Of a stretch of 64,000 nt of DNA, positions 41,175 to 50,173 are shown piece by piece. The DNA comes from Bacteroidaceae bacterium (lineage in GTDB: Bacteria > Bacteroidota > Bacteroidia > Bacteroidales > Bacteroidaceae). The notes under the pieces are model-generated. The model had not been told where the DNA came from. It was given only the letters and a program-made list of their open reading frames with translations, and did no database searches. Position 1 is the stretch's first letter. Each line of letters begins with the position of its first letter. Location: contig JAFRTJ010000039.1 in the NCBI GenBank assembly GCA_017427185.1, positions 1 through 64,000 on the forward strand, read 5' to 3'. The position numbers and the translations under genes were made by a program.

Positions 41175-44100
41175 ATGGGTAAAAAATTTCTATTGTTCTT
41201 TGCTTGTCTGTTGATGTCAGCAAGCATGGCATTCGCCCAGTCTCAGCCTGTGACAGGTACTGTCATTGATAGTGAGACAGGTGAACCTTTAGTTGGTGCT
41301 TCTGTTAAGGTCGATGGTACGACGATTGGTACTTTGACCGATATTAATGGTAAGTTCACCTTAAGGAATCTTCCCAAGGATGCTGAAATGATTTCAGTAA
41401 GCTTTATGGGTATGAACAACGTGAAGGCATACATCAAGCCTCACATGGCAATCACCCTTACTCCTAATGCTCAGGATATGAATGAGGTGATGGTTGTGGC
41501 CTTTGGTCAGCAGACTAAGGAATCTTTCACAGGTTCTGCCACTGTTATTAATTCTGAGGACTTGAAGAAGAAGACAACTGCTAACGTGGCAAACGCTCTT
41601 ATCGGTGAAGTACCAGGTTTACAGATGACAGGTCAGAGTGGTGCACCTGGTGCAGGTGCAGGTAACATGTTCATCCGTGGTATCACCTCTTTGTATTCAG
41701 ATGTGGAACCCCTTATTATCGTCGATGGTGCACCCTATTATGCTAGTCTGACGAACATCAACTCTGATGATATCGAGAGTGTGACTGTGTTGAAGGACGC
41801 AGCTTCTGCTGCATTGTATGGTGCTGCTGGTGCTGCTGGTGTCATTCTCGTTACCACGAAGAAGGGCCGTACCCCAGAAGCCGTTATCAATGTTGATATG
41901 AAGTGGGGCGCAAATACCCGTGCCGTGCAGGATTACGAGACCATTCAGGATCCTGGTCAGTACTACGAGGCTTACTACAGCATGATGAACAACTATTACC
42001 TTACATCTCAGGGCATGACGTCTGCAGCCGCCAACGCAGCTGCCAACAACGCTACCCTGACTCGCCTGGGTTACAATGTGTATGACGTGCCTCAGGGACA
42101 GTTCCTCGTTGGCCGTAATGGTAAGCTTAACCCCAATGCTAAGCTGGGGCGCAGTTATACTGCGAAAGATGGTGAAACTTATTTCCTTATGCCAGATGAC
42201 TGGACTGACGCTGCTTATAACTCAGCCCTCCGTCAGGAATACAATGTCAGTGTCAGTGCTGGATCTTCCAATAGTTCCTTCTTTACTAGTGCTGGTTACC
42301 TGAAGGAAGACGGTATCATCGAATACTCTGGTTACGAACGCTTCAACACTCGCATGAAGGCTGACTATCAAGCTAGGAAGTGGTTGAAGGTAGGTGCCAA
42401 CGTAGGTTATACTCACAGCAATACCGACAGCAATCCTAACATGGATACCAGCTGGGGTGCTACTAACTTGATGTATCTCACTACTTATATTGCTCCTATC
42501 TATCCTATATATGTACGTGTGTTGGATGAAAATGGGAATCCCGTTATCCGCAAGGACAAATATGGTCATGAACAGTATGACTACGGTGTACCAGCTACCA
42601 ACTATGTTGGCACTCCTTCTCGTGGTTTCATGAGCACAAGTAACCCTCTTGGTTCCAACCGTTACAACACTCACACCGTGGAAGGTCATCAGTTGAACCA
42701 GACTTATACAGCTGATATCCAGTTCACTGATTGGTTGCGCTTTAATTCAACCAACAACATTAACCTTGGTTTGACAAATTACACGCATTACGAGAACCCC
42801 TTCGAGGGTCCCAATGCTGCTGACAATGGCAACCTTATCAAGTATCAGAGCAACAACTTCCGTCAGGACTACATCCAGACATTGAACTTCCACAAGACTT
42901 TCGATTTGCACGATGTCAGCGTTACCCTTGGTCACGAGTGGAACAAGACCCGTGCTAAGTACTTGGAGGCAGATGCTCGCAACGGTTTCTCTACCGAAAT
43001 TCTCGAGGTCAATGCTTTTGGCGACCGTTTCGATTCACATTCTTACACTTCTGAGTTCAATCGTGAAGGTTGGTTCGCCAATGCTCTTTACAACTATGCT
43101 GAACGCTACTTCGTGTCTGGTGCCTTCCGCCGCGACGCTTCCTCTTACTTCGACAAGGATCACCGTTGGGGTAACTTCTGGAGTGGTGGTGCTGCTTGGC
43201 TCATCAACAAGGAAAAATTCTTCCAGGATCTTAATGCAAGTTGGGTTGACCAATTGAAACTTAAGTTCTCTGTCGGTCAGCAGGGTAACGACGGTATTGG
43301 TAGCTGGTACTATACAAACCTTTACTCCCTCAGTCGTGATGGTAACGATATCGTTCCTTCATTCGCTCGTCTTGGTAATAAGGAGATTACATGGGAGACC
43401 ACTACCAATATGAACCTTGGTTTGGAATGGAGTTTATGGCATGGTCGCTTGACTGGTGAAATTGACTTCTACAACAAGAAGACTTCCGACTTGCTCTTCT
43501 GGCTCAACATTCCTGAGAGCTATGGTACACGTGGATACTATTCCAATATTGGTGACATCCGCAATCGTGGTATAGAACTTAGTCTCAACGGTGACATCGT
43601 TCGCACGAAGAATATTGTTTGGAACCTTGGTCTGAACGTTGCCCACAACAAGGGTAAGATCCTCAAGTTGCCAGAGAGCAAGATTAAGGAGAATGGCGGT
43701 TTTGGCGCACGCGAGAATTATACCGATTTCTATTGCTGGTATGAAGAAGGTGGCGACATGCTCAATGCTTTCATCGTAGAATATGCTGGTATCAACGAGA
43801 AGGGTCAAGAACTGTACTGGTACGACGAAGACCTCATGACCACGAACGATGATGGTACACAGACAATGAACACCTCTAAGCCTGGTAAGAAGCATTCTGG
43901 CACAACCACTGATTACAGCTTAGCCAGCCGTTATGCTATGGGCAGTACCCTGCCGAAGCTCAACGGTGGTTTCAATACCACTTTGAAGCTTTATGACTTC
44001 GACTTCAGCGCAAACTTCGACTTCCAGCTTGGTGGTAAAGTATTCGACAGCACCTATCAGTCATTGATGGGTCCTGAATCTGGTAACACTGTTGCTGCAC

Positions 44101-44447
44101 GTACATGGCACAAGGACATCTTCAACTCATGGACGCCCACCAACACTAACACCGATTTGCCACGCTTCCAGTATAATGATCAATATACTGCTTCAAGCTC
44201 AACCCGCTTCCTTACCAACGCTCGGTACCTGAACTTCCAGAGCTTCACTTTTGGTTATACCGTGCCTAAGGAGCTGACACGCAAGTTGCAGATCAGCAAG
44301 CTGCGTTTATATGTCCAGGGACAGAACCTCTGCTTCTGGAGTGTCCGCAAGGGCTTCGATCCCCGCTATTCGTTCGGTGCTACAGCTAACACCAATGTTT
44401 ACTCTCCTGTACGTACAGTTTCTGGCGGTGTGCAAGTTACGTTCTAA
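41175..44447 (+). CDS. SusC-like TonB-dependent outer-membrane transporter
   Basis: This 1090-residue protein has a signal peptide (MGKKFLLFFACLLMSASMAFA), then a carboxypeptidase-regulatory-like domain (VTGTVIDSETGEPLVGASV). The TonB box region EVMVVAFGQQ, the plug (VANALIGEVPGLQ, MFIRGITS, PLIIVDGAP, VLKDAASAALYG) and a 22-strand barrel follow. It ends VRTVSGGVQVTF with the terminal Phe. It forms a lidded nutrient importer with the SusD-like protein encoded next. The operon has a secreted protease rather than glycosidases, so peptides or glycoproteins are possible substrates. Confidence 0.96.
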   Translation: MGKKFLLFFACLLMSASMAFAQSQPVTGTVIDSETGEPLVGASVKVDGTTIGTLTDINGKFTLRNLPKDAEMISVSFMGMNNVKAYIKPHMAITLTPNAQDMNEVMVVAFGQQTKESFTGSATVINSEDLKKKTTANVANALIGEVPGLQMTGQSGAPGAGAGNMFIRGITSLYSDVEPLIIVDGAPYYASLTNINSDDIESVTVLKDAASAALYGAAGAAGVILVTTKKGRTPEAVINVDMKWGANTRAVQDYETIQDPGQYYEAYYSMMNNYYLTSQGMTSAAANAAANNATLTRLGYNVYDVPQGQFLVGRNGKLNPNAKLGRSYTAKDGETYFLMPDDWTDAAYNSALRQEYNVSVSAGSSNSSFFTSAGYLKEDGIIEYSGYERFNTRMKADYQARKWLKVGANVGYTHSNTDSNPNMDTSWGATNLMYLTTYIAPIYPIYVRVLDENGNPVIRKDKYGHEQYDYGVPATNYVGTPSRGFMSTSNPLGSNRYNTHTVEGHQLNQTYTADIQFTDWLRFNSTNNINLGLTNYTHYENPFEGPNAADNGNLIKYQSNNFRQDYIQTLNFHKTFDLHDVSVTLGHEWNKTRAKYLEADARNGFSTEILEVNAFGDRFDSHSYTSEFNREGWFANALYNYAERYFVSGAFRRDASSYFDKDHRWGNFWSGGAAWLINKEKFFQDLNASWVDQLKLKFSVGQQGNDGIGSWYYTNLYSLSRDGNDIVPSFARLGNKEITWETTTNMNLGLEWSLWHGRLTGEIDFYNKKTSDLLFWLNIPESYGTRGYYSNIGDIRNRGIELSLNGDIVRTKNIVWNLGLNVAHNKGKILKLPESKIKENGGFGARENYTDFYCWYEEGGDMLNAFIVEYAGINEKGQELYWYDEDLMTTNDDGTQTMNTSKPGKKHSGTTTDYSLASRYAMGSTLPKLNGGFNTTLKLYDFDFSANFDFQLGGKVFDSTYQSLMGPESGNTVAARTWHKDIFNSWTPTNTNTDLPRFQYNDQYTASSSTRFLTNARYLNFQSFTFGYTVPKELTRKLQISKLRLYVQGQNLCFWSVRKGFDPRYSFGATANTNVYSPVRTVSGGVQVTF

Positions 44448-44476
44448 TATAATCATATAATTAAGATAATACAGAT

Positions 44477-46147
44477 ATGAAAAAGATATTTTTAGTTCTT
44501 GCAACTGTCGCATTAACCACGCCTTTGCTGACAAGTTGTATTGAAGAGGTTGAACCTCAGACAAGCACGGTCACTGAGGCTCAGGCTTCACGTGCTACCA
44601 AGTTCTATGAAAGCTCTGTTGCAGGTCTGACCTCTAGCCTTGTAGGTCAGTTCACTTATAGTGGCTCCGATACTGAACCGTATGATTTTGGATATCCCTC
44701 ATTCTTCCTGGAGCGCGATGTAATGGGAATGGACATGGTTCCCGCAGGTACCAACAACTGGTTCTCTACATGGTACGAGTGCTCTGTAGCTCTTGCTCCC
44801 CTTTATGCTAGATGCCAGGTACCTTGGACCTATTATTTCAAGTGGATTGACAGCTGCAATAAAGTGATTGCCCTTTATAAGACCGATCCCAAAGAAGATC
44901 GTGCCTCTGGAGCAGGTATTGCCTATGCTTTGCGCGCTATGTTCTATCAGGATGTTGCTCGTATGTATGCATCTGCTCCTTATATTGTCAATCATGAAGC
45001 AGAGACCGTTCCTCTTGTACTTGATGACTCAGAAATTCAGACATCAAACCCCCGCGCCAAATTCAGCGATATCTACGCTCAGATTATCGCCGACCTCGAC
45101 GAAGCTGAGACTTTGTTGGCTGATTACGAGCGCAAGGATGTCTACACGCCCGACGTGTCTGTTGTATATGGTCTGAAAGCTCGTGCTTACCTTGAGATTC
45201 AGGACTGGGCTAACGCTGAAAAGTATGCTAAGCAGGCTCAGGAAGGCTACACGATGATGTCAAAGGATGAATATCTCAGCCGTGACAACGGTTTCAATAA
45301 GCCCAACAGCTCTTGGATGTTCGGTGTGGTATTCAAGGATACTGATCCCAACATTAAGGACAATGATGGTGACTCCAGCTGGGGTAGCATCATGATTATG
45401 GAGAACGGCTTCGACTGCGGTTATGCAGCCAACTATGGCGGTCCAATGTTCATCGACCGTCACCTTTATGAGACCATTCCTGCTACAGATTTCCGCAAGA
45501 ATATCTTCGTTGACTTCGCTCTCGATGATATGGACGAAGACGCTCAGGCAGAGGCGCTTGGTGCATACACTAGTCATGCTAAGCAGATCCAGAACTCTGC
45601 TTCTTCTGCTCAGACAGGTGTTGGTGGTATGGAATTCAAGTTCCGTCCTCAAGCTGGCAAGTATGACGTTAAGTATACTGCTTGGGTAGTTTCTGTGCCC
45701 CTCATGCGCGTAGAAGAAATGAAGCTTATCGAGGCTGAGGCTGCTGGAATGCAGGACCAGAGTCGTGGTATTCAGCTGCTCGAGGCTTTTGGAAAAACAC
45801 GTGACGCTTCCTATTCTTTTGGAAGCCATAATGAGGCTTATGGCAATGCTAGTACCAGTGCCTTCCAGAACGAAATCTGGTGGCAGCGCCGTGTAGAGCT
45901 TTGGGGTGAAGGTTTTGCTACCTTTGACGTTAAGCGTCTCAACAAGGGTATCATTCGCAACTATACCAACACCAACCACCTTGATGGATACCGCTGGAAC
46001 TTTGAGAACCAGACTGAAGGTCAGTTCTATTCTAATTGGATGAACCTCTGTATCGTACAGACTGAGACTAACTACAATTACGCTTGTACGCAGAATCCAA
46101 CACCAGTGGCTCCTACAGACAACACCACTCCTTTATTTGCTTGGTAA
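44477..46147 (+). CDS. SusD-like nutrient-binding lipoprotein
   Basis: This 556-residue protein has a lipoprotein signal ending LLTSC (C21). The SusD/RagB fold is indicated by the helical TPR-like segments (YALRAMFYQDVARMY, GLKARAYLEIQDWANAEKYA) and the C-terminal block EIWWQRRVELWGEGFATFDVKRLNKG. It sits 29 nt after the SusC-like gene and forms the lid of that transporter. Ligand type cannot be told from sequence. Confidence 0.95.
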   Translation: MKKIFLVLATVALTTPLLTSCIEEVEPQTSTVTEAQASRATKFYESSVAGLTSSLVGQFTYSGSDTEPYDFGYPSFFLERDVMGMDMVPAGTNNWFSTWYECSVALAPLYARCQVPWTYYFKWIDSCNKVIALYKTDPKEDRASGAGIAYALRAMFYQDVARMYASAPYIVNHEAETVPLVLDDSEIQTSNPRAKFSDIYAQIIADLDEAETLLADYERKDVYTPDVSVVYGLKARAYLEIQDWANAEKYAKQAQEGYTMMSKDEYLSRDNGFNKPNSSWMFGVVFKDTDPNIKDNDGDSSWGSIMIMENGFDCGYAANYGGPMFIDRHLYETIPATDFRKNIFVDFALDDMDEDAQAEALGAYTSHAKQIQNSASSAQTGVGGMEFKFRPQAGKYDVKYTAWVVSVPLMRVEEMKLIEAEAAGMQDQSRGIQLLEAFGKTRDASYSFGSHNEAYGNASTSAFQNEIWWQRRVELWGEGFATFDVKRLNKGIIRNYTNTNHLDGYRWNFENQTEGQFYSNWMNLCIVQTETNYNYACTQNPTPVAPTDNTTPLFAW

Positions 46148-46179
46148 GTTAATTTAAACAACATTAAAGTATTAAGATT

Positions 46180-48135
46180 ATGAAAAAATATATGAAAGGT
46201 CTGTTCTTCCTGCTGGCTGGACTTTCTGTCTTTGTCGCTTGTAAGGAAGATGATGACATTACGGTTGGCAAGTGGGACGCTGCGGACAACTATGCCAATA
46301 TCTATTTTGAGAAGTCGGGCGAATCCTATGAGCTTGCTCCTACGGACGAGACAACGGTGAAGATTCCCGTTTATCGCCGTAATACTGCTGGTGCTTTGGA
46401 CGCCACGCTGACTGCTACTATAAACACGGACGATGCCTTCACCTTTGGTCCTGCAAAATTCGCCGATGGTGACAGTCTGGCTTACATTACCGTCAATTTC
46501 CCCAAAACAGAGATTGGTAAGAACTACACCTTGCAGTTGAGCAGCGAGGATCCCAACCTTGTATCGTCCTACTCCAAGGGTATTGTCTATACCCTCGACA
46601 TTATCCGCGTTAAGTGGAACTTTGTTGGTAAAGGCTATATTACTGAGGTCGGCTTCTTCGGAGGCAATACGGGAGAATTTGATGTTTATGTTCGCGACGA
46701 TGACAATTTCAAGTTCCGTTTTGATAACCTCTTCGATGACCTCGTAACCAAGGCTGGTAAGACGCTTGATGGCAACCAGACCAAGCAGGCATATGTGTCT
46801 ATCCTCCGCCCAGGTGATGTGCTTGGTAGCACTACTGTTACAAAAACTGGTCTCGTTGGTTTTGAAGATGATCTCAATACAGGCTACGCTCATCCTACCT
46901 ATGGGGCAGATATTCTAATCTGTCATCCTTACGGTTTCAGTAGCACAAAAGCAGAGAGCAATTGGAGCTTTAACAAAGTACTGGGATACCAAGAAAATGG
47001 TCTGCCAAAACAGATTCAGATTGCTCCGTTCTACTATATGAACGGCATCGGCGGTTGGAACTACACTCAGAATGCAGGTATGGTTGTCATCACCTTCCCT
47101 GGTGTACATATCGATTATGAGGCTGTATTTGAGGATGATTTTGAGTGGAGCGACGTGAAGACATTCGATTTCACCAACACCCTTACTGGCGAGGTGAACA
47201 ACGTTATGTTGCAGAAGGCAACCTGTACCACCAACGAGGACAAGTGCGACTCTGTCTTCATGGCTACCTATGGTGTGCCTTATCGCATCAAGGACGCTTA
47301 TGCTGAGGACAATGATATTGTTTTCTTTGTCAAGAAAAAGAAGGTCTATATTCCTGATGACGAAGATTTTGAGGACTACTACTATCAGGCAACTGGTCTC
47401 ACAGATCCTACAACTGGCAAGGACATCTATGCTTACATTGAATCCGAAGGTTCGTCTATTGTATGGGATGGTGATGACATCAAGGAGATTACGATTAACG
47501 CCTTCTTCCTCAATATTAATTATGATGAAGAGGAAGATGAGGATATACCGAATATTCTTGGCAACGGTCCTCAGACATTGAACAATGTCATATGGGTAGA
47601 ATATGCAACAGGTACTTATTACTATGTAGCATTTGCTGAAAACGAAGAAGGAAATCCCGAACCAGATCCTGGTTATAAGATGTACTATCGCGAGGATAAA
47701 CCCGAGATGTGCAAGATTACAGACTGGCTCATGGGTACCGACTTCCAGTTCACTTGGAACCGCACTACCAACGATTGTGCAGTAGCATATCAGTCCATCA
47801 ATTACGATTATCCCGGTTATGGCGCTATGTACATCATAGAAGGTGCTACCTACGATGATCGTTATGCTGAAAAGAAGTCTTACTACGATCCAGCCACGAA
47901 GACCTTCCACTTCTTCCCTGTATATTTCGTAAGTGCAGGTAGCCTCGGACAGTACGAAGAGTTCTTTGAGATTACCGAGGGTGGTGCTTCTGTCAAGAAG
48001 TTCGCTCCCAAGTGGCGTGGTAACCAGAACTTCCTGCGCTACAACAAGGCTCAGAAGGAATGGGAGAAGATTAAGGCTAACCAAACAAAGCAAACCAGCA
48101 AGGTTTCTGTTGCCTTTTCCAACGAGCTGAAATAA
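46180..48135 (+). CDS. Surface lipoprotein encoded with SusC/SusD (SusE/F-like position)
   Basis: This 651-residue protein has a lipoprotein signal ending VFVAC (C21) followed by the acidic KEDDDIT, similar to the surface-export signal described for Bacteroidetes lipoproteins. The N-terminal region (VKIPVYRRNTAGALDATLTA) resembles a DUF4843/Calx-beta-like Ig domain. The remainder is beta-rich and Tyr/Trp-rich with no motif I recognise. In other Sus-like operons this position holds a surface binding protein, which is the likely role. It is the last gene before the hairpin at 48176. Confidence 0.75.
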   Translation: MKKYMKGLFFLLAGLSVFVACKEDDDITVGKWDAADNYANIYFEKSGESYELAPTDETTVKIPVYRRNTAGALDATLTATINTDDAFTFGPAKFADGDSLAYITVNFPKTEIGKNYTLQLSSEDPNLVSSYSKGIVYTLDIIRVKWNFVGKGYITEVGFFGGNTGEFDVYVRDDDNFKFRFDNLFDDLVTKAGKTLDGNQTKQAYVSILRPGDVLGSTTVTKTGLVGFEDDLNTGYAHPTYGADILICHPYGFSSTKAESNWSFNKVLGYQENGLPKQIQIAPFYYMNGIGGWNYTQNAGMVVITFPGVHIDYEAVFEDDFEWSDVKTFDFTNTLTGEVNNVMLQKATCTTNEDKCDSVFMATYGVPYRIKDAYAEDNDIVFFVKKKKVYIPDDEDFEDYYYQATGLTDPTTGKDIYAYIESEGSSIVWDGDDIKEITINAFFLNINYDEEEDEDIPNILGNGPQTLNNVIWVEYATGTYYYVAFAENEEGNPEPDPGYKMYYREDKPEMCKITDWLMGTDFQFTWNRTTNDCAVAYQSINYDYPGYGAMYIIEGATYDDRYAEKKSYYDPATKTFHFFPVYFVSAGSLGQYEEFFEITEGGASVKKFAPKWRGNQNFLRYNKAQKEWEKIKANQTKQTSKVSVAFSNELK

Positions 48136-48175
48136 TAGGATTTTGGGCTTTGTGCTCAATCTAAACAAATGAATG

Positions 48176-48216
48176 GTAAGTTGTACCGTTGTCCATCAGG
48201 AAGCGGTGCAACTTAC
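48176..48216 (+). terminator. Hairpin between the Sus-like operon and the C10 protease gene
   Basis: GTAAGTTG (48176-48183) pairs with CAACTTAC (48209-48216), extended inside by ACCG/CGGT. Only a short T-rich tail follows. It may end the SusCD transcript or act as a leader hairpin 32 nt before the protease start. Confidence 0.4.
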
Positions 48217-48247
48217 TTGTTCAAACACAATTATATGTTTTTTGTAT

Positions 48248-50029
48248 ATGAAGAAAGCCATATTTATAATAGCTTTGCTGGTATTGACTTTCTCAGCGAA
48301 TGCTGCTGAACGTTCAGAAGCAGCCATGCGTGCCATTGCTGCAGCTAAGCTTTCCAACACTAGGGAAGTAAAGGGCATGCTGGGTGGGACAAAGTCTCAG
48401 ATGGAACTTCTGTGTGTCAGCAACGAGAAAGCTTTTTCTGTTTTTACGCCTGAGAGCGGCAACGGTTTTGTCATCGTGGCTAAAAGTGACAAAATGGAAC
48501 CTGTGATAGGTTATGGCGCTGGACATTTCGATGCCGATAATATTCCCAGTGGCTTGAAATGGTATCTCGACGAGGTGAGTCGCGAACTTGAAGCAGCAGA
48601 ACAAAGAGGTATTAGGCATGCTCCGCGCCGCGCGATTGCTACTTATACGCCAGTAGAGAACTTTGTCACGACCCAATGGAGTCAGGAATTTCCTTACGAC
48701 CGCAAGACGCCCAACAATTGGCCTTCAGGATGTGTGGCTACTGCTTTGGCACAATGCATGAACTATTGCCAGTGGCCAGCTTCTGCTTCTTTCACAGGTA
48801 CGTATTACATCACGACAAAGCGAGGTACACAAGAGAAGACTGAGCGTAAGACCGAAGATGTAAGCACGACCTACACTTGGCCTTATAAGGACACTTATAA
48901 GTCGTTCGGACGCTGGGGTGACAACGTTGACGAACTGTTGCGCGACTGCGGCTATGCTACCTATATGGACTATTCTAAGGACGGAAGCGGTGCTGTGAGT
49001 TATATGACAGGTGTGGCGCTGACCACCGTCTTCGGCTATCCCGAGGAGAGCGTGAAGTATCTTCAGTATGACTATCTTTGCGATCCTGACCTTTGGGCTC
49101 AGATTATCTACGATGAATTGGGAAAACGCAGTCCTGTTTATTACGCAGCCTCAGACGCTTCGTCGGGTGGCCATGCCTTTGTCTTCAGCGGCATCGACGA
49201 AGATGGTCTCGTCTATGTCAACTGGGGATGGCGAGGTACAGCAGACGGTTTCTATGCAATCACAAACCTTAACCCGAAGGCGAATGGCGAAGAGAATCTA
49301 TTCGACCGTTCCATGAGTGTTGTCTATGGAATTCGTCCGCAGCCTCTGCCCACGGACCATATCGAGGGACGTATCTATGCTTATACTGGAGACCCTTTTA
49401 CTTTCCGTTTCGGAACTGAGAAGGATGATGACGAGGTGGAACACATAACGCTCTACTGCGATATTCCGTATGGGTTTATCAATCTCAACTCATCGGAGTT
49501 CAGAGGTGTTTTCGGCCTCTTTGCTCAGGACCTTACAGAAGGAACCGACTGGGTTATAGAGCCTGATCTGCAGGATCGTGACACGATACCTGCTGGTTAT
49601 GGTTATGCGGGCAGCAGCGCTGAATATAAGGAATTCTATTTCTACTACTTTATCGATGGTGAAAAAGGTCTGAAACCAGGGCATACCTATCGCATGAGTT
49701 TTGGAACTAAGGATGACCGCGAAGGCACTTGGCATAGCATTCTTTGCCATGGTGGAGAACTGGCTTATGATATCACCTATACTGGTGACCCTGCCACTTG
49801 CGTTATTTCTGAAGAGAAAACTCAGGTGCCTATCCTGACCAGCATTCATGATGTACATCCTGATAATGCAGCAGGAGATATGTCTTCTGACATTTTCACT
49901 CGTGTCTACAATACTTCTGGTCGCTTGGTTTATATAGTTCCAACCAGCCAATTCAACCTGTGGGACATACCTGCCCATGGTGTGTTGATTGTCAAACAGG
50001 GTAAAAACGTTCGGAAGGTTGTGAGATAG
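48248..50029 (+). CDS. Secreted C10-family (streptopain-like) cysteine protease with sorting tail
   Basis: The start at 48248 gives 593 residues with a signal peptide ending SANA. A prodomain of the SpeB-inhibitor type (residues 21-135) precedes the catalytic core, with C162 in WPSGCVATALAQCMNY and H309 in SSGGHAFVFSGID, and YVNWGWRG. After about residue 360 there is a beta-rich region. The last 45 residues (RVYNTSGRLVYIV to VRKVVR) resemble a type IX secretion sorting domain. It would be a self-activated secreted endopeptidase. Position after SusC/SusD suggests it feeds peptides to that importer. Confidence 0.88.
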   Translation: MKKAIFIIALLVLTFSANAAERSEAAMRAIAAAKLSNTREVKGMLGGTKSQMELLCVSNEKAFSVFTPESGNGFVIVAKSDKMEPVIGYGAGHFDADNIPSGLKWYLDEVSRELEAAEQRGIRHAPRRAIATYTPVENFVTTQWSQEFPYDRKTPNNWPSGCVATALAQCMNYCQWPASASFTGTYYITTKRGTQEKTERKTEDVSTTYTWPYKDTYKSFGRWGDNVDELLRDCGYATYMDYSKDGSGAVSYMTGVALTTVFGYPEESVKYLQYDYLCDPDLWAQIIYDELGKRSPVYYAASDASSGGHAFVFSGIDEDGLVYVNWGWRGTADGFYAITNLNPKANGEENLFDRSMSVVYGIRPQPLPTDHIEGRIYAYTGDPFTFRFGTEKDDDEVEHITLYCDIPYGFINLNSSEFRGVFGLFAQDLTEGTDWVIEPDLQDRDTIPAGYGYAGSSAEYKEFYFYYFIDGEKGLKPGHTYRMSFGTKDDREGTWHSILCHGGELAYDITYTGDPATCVISEEKTQVPILTSIHDVHPDNAAGDMSSDIFTRVYNTSGRLVYIVPTSQFNLWDIPAHGVLIVKQGKNVRKVVR

Positions 50030-50041
50030 GGCGGAAAAAGA

Positions 50042-50117
50042 CAACACGTTGAAAGGCGAAAATCAACGTGTTGAAATGCAAAAGACGACGTGTTGCGATT
50101 GAGGTTTCAACACGTCG
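50042..50117. repeat. 22-bp-phased palindrome array, locus 4 (4 units)
   Basis: Units start at 50042 (CAACACGTTG), 50064 (CAACGTGTTG), 50086 (CGACGTGTTG) and 50108 (CAACACGTCG), exactly 22 nt apart. The array lies between the convergent protease and GH88 genes. Confidence 0.9.
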
Positions 50118-50123
50118 TCTTTT
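50080..50123. terminator. Bidirectional terminator built from repeat units 3 and 4
   Basis: AAAAGACGACGTGTTG (50080-50095) pairs perfectly over 16 bp with CAACACGTCGTCTTTT (50108-50123) around a 12-nt loop, followed by TT on one side and preceded by A-rich sequence on the other. The two oppositely oriented repeat units supply the stem. Confidence 0.85.
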
Positions 50124-50173
50124 TTGTCTTGGAATCAGGGGATTTCTTGTTCCAGGAATAGAAGCTGGAGAGT

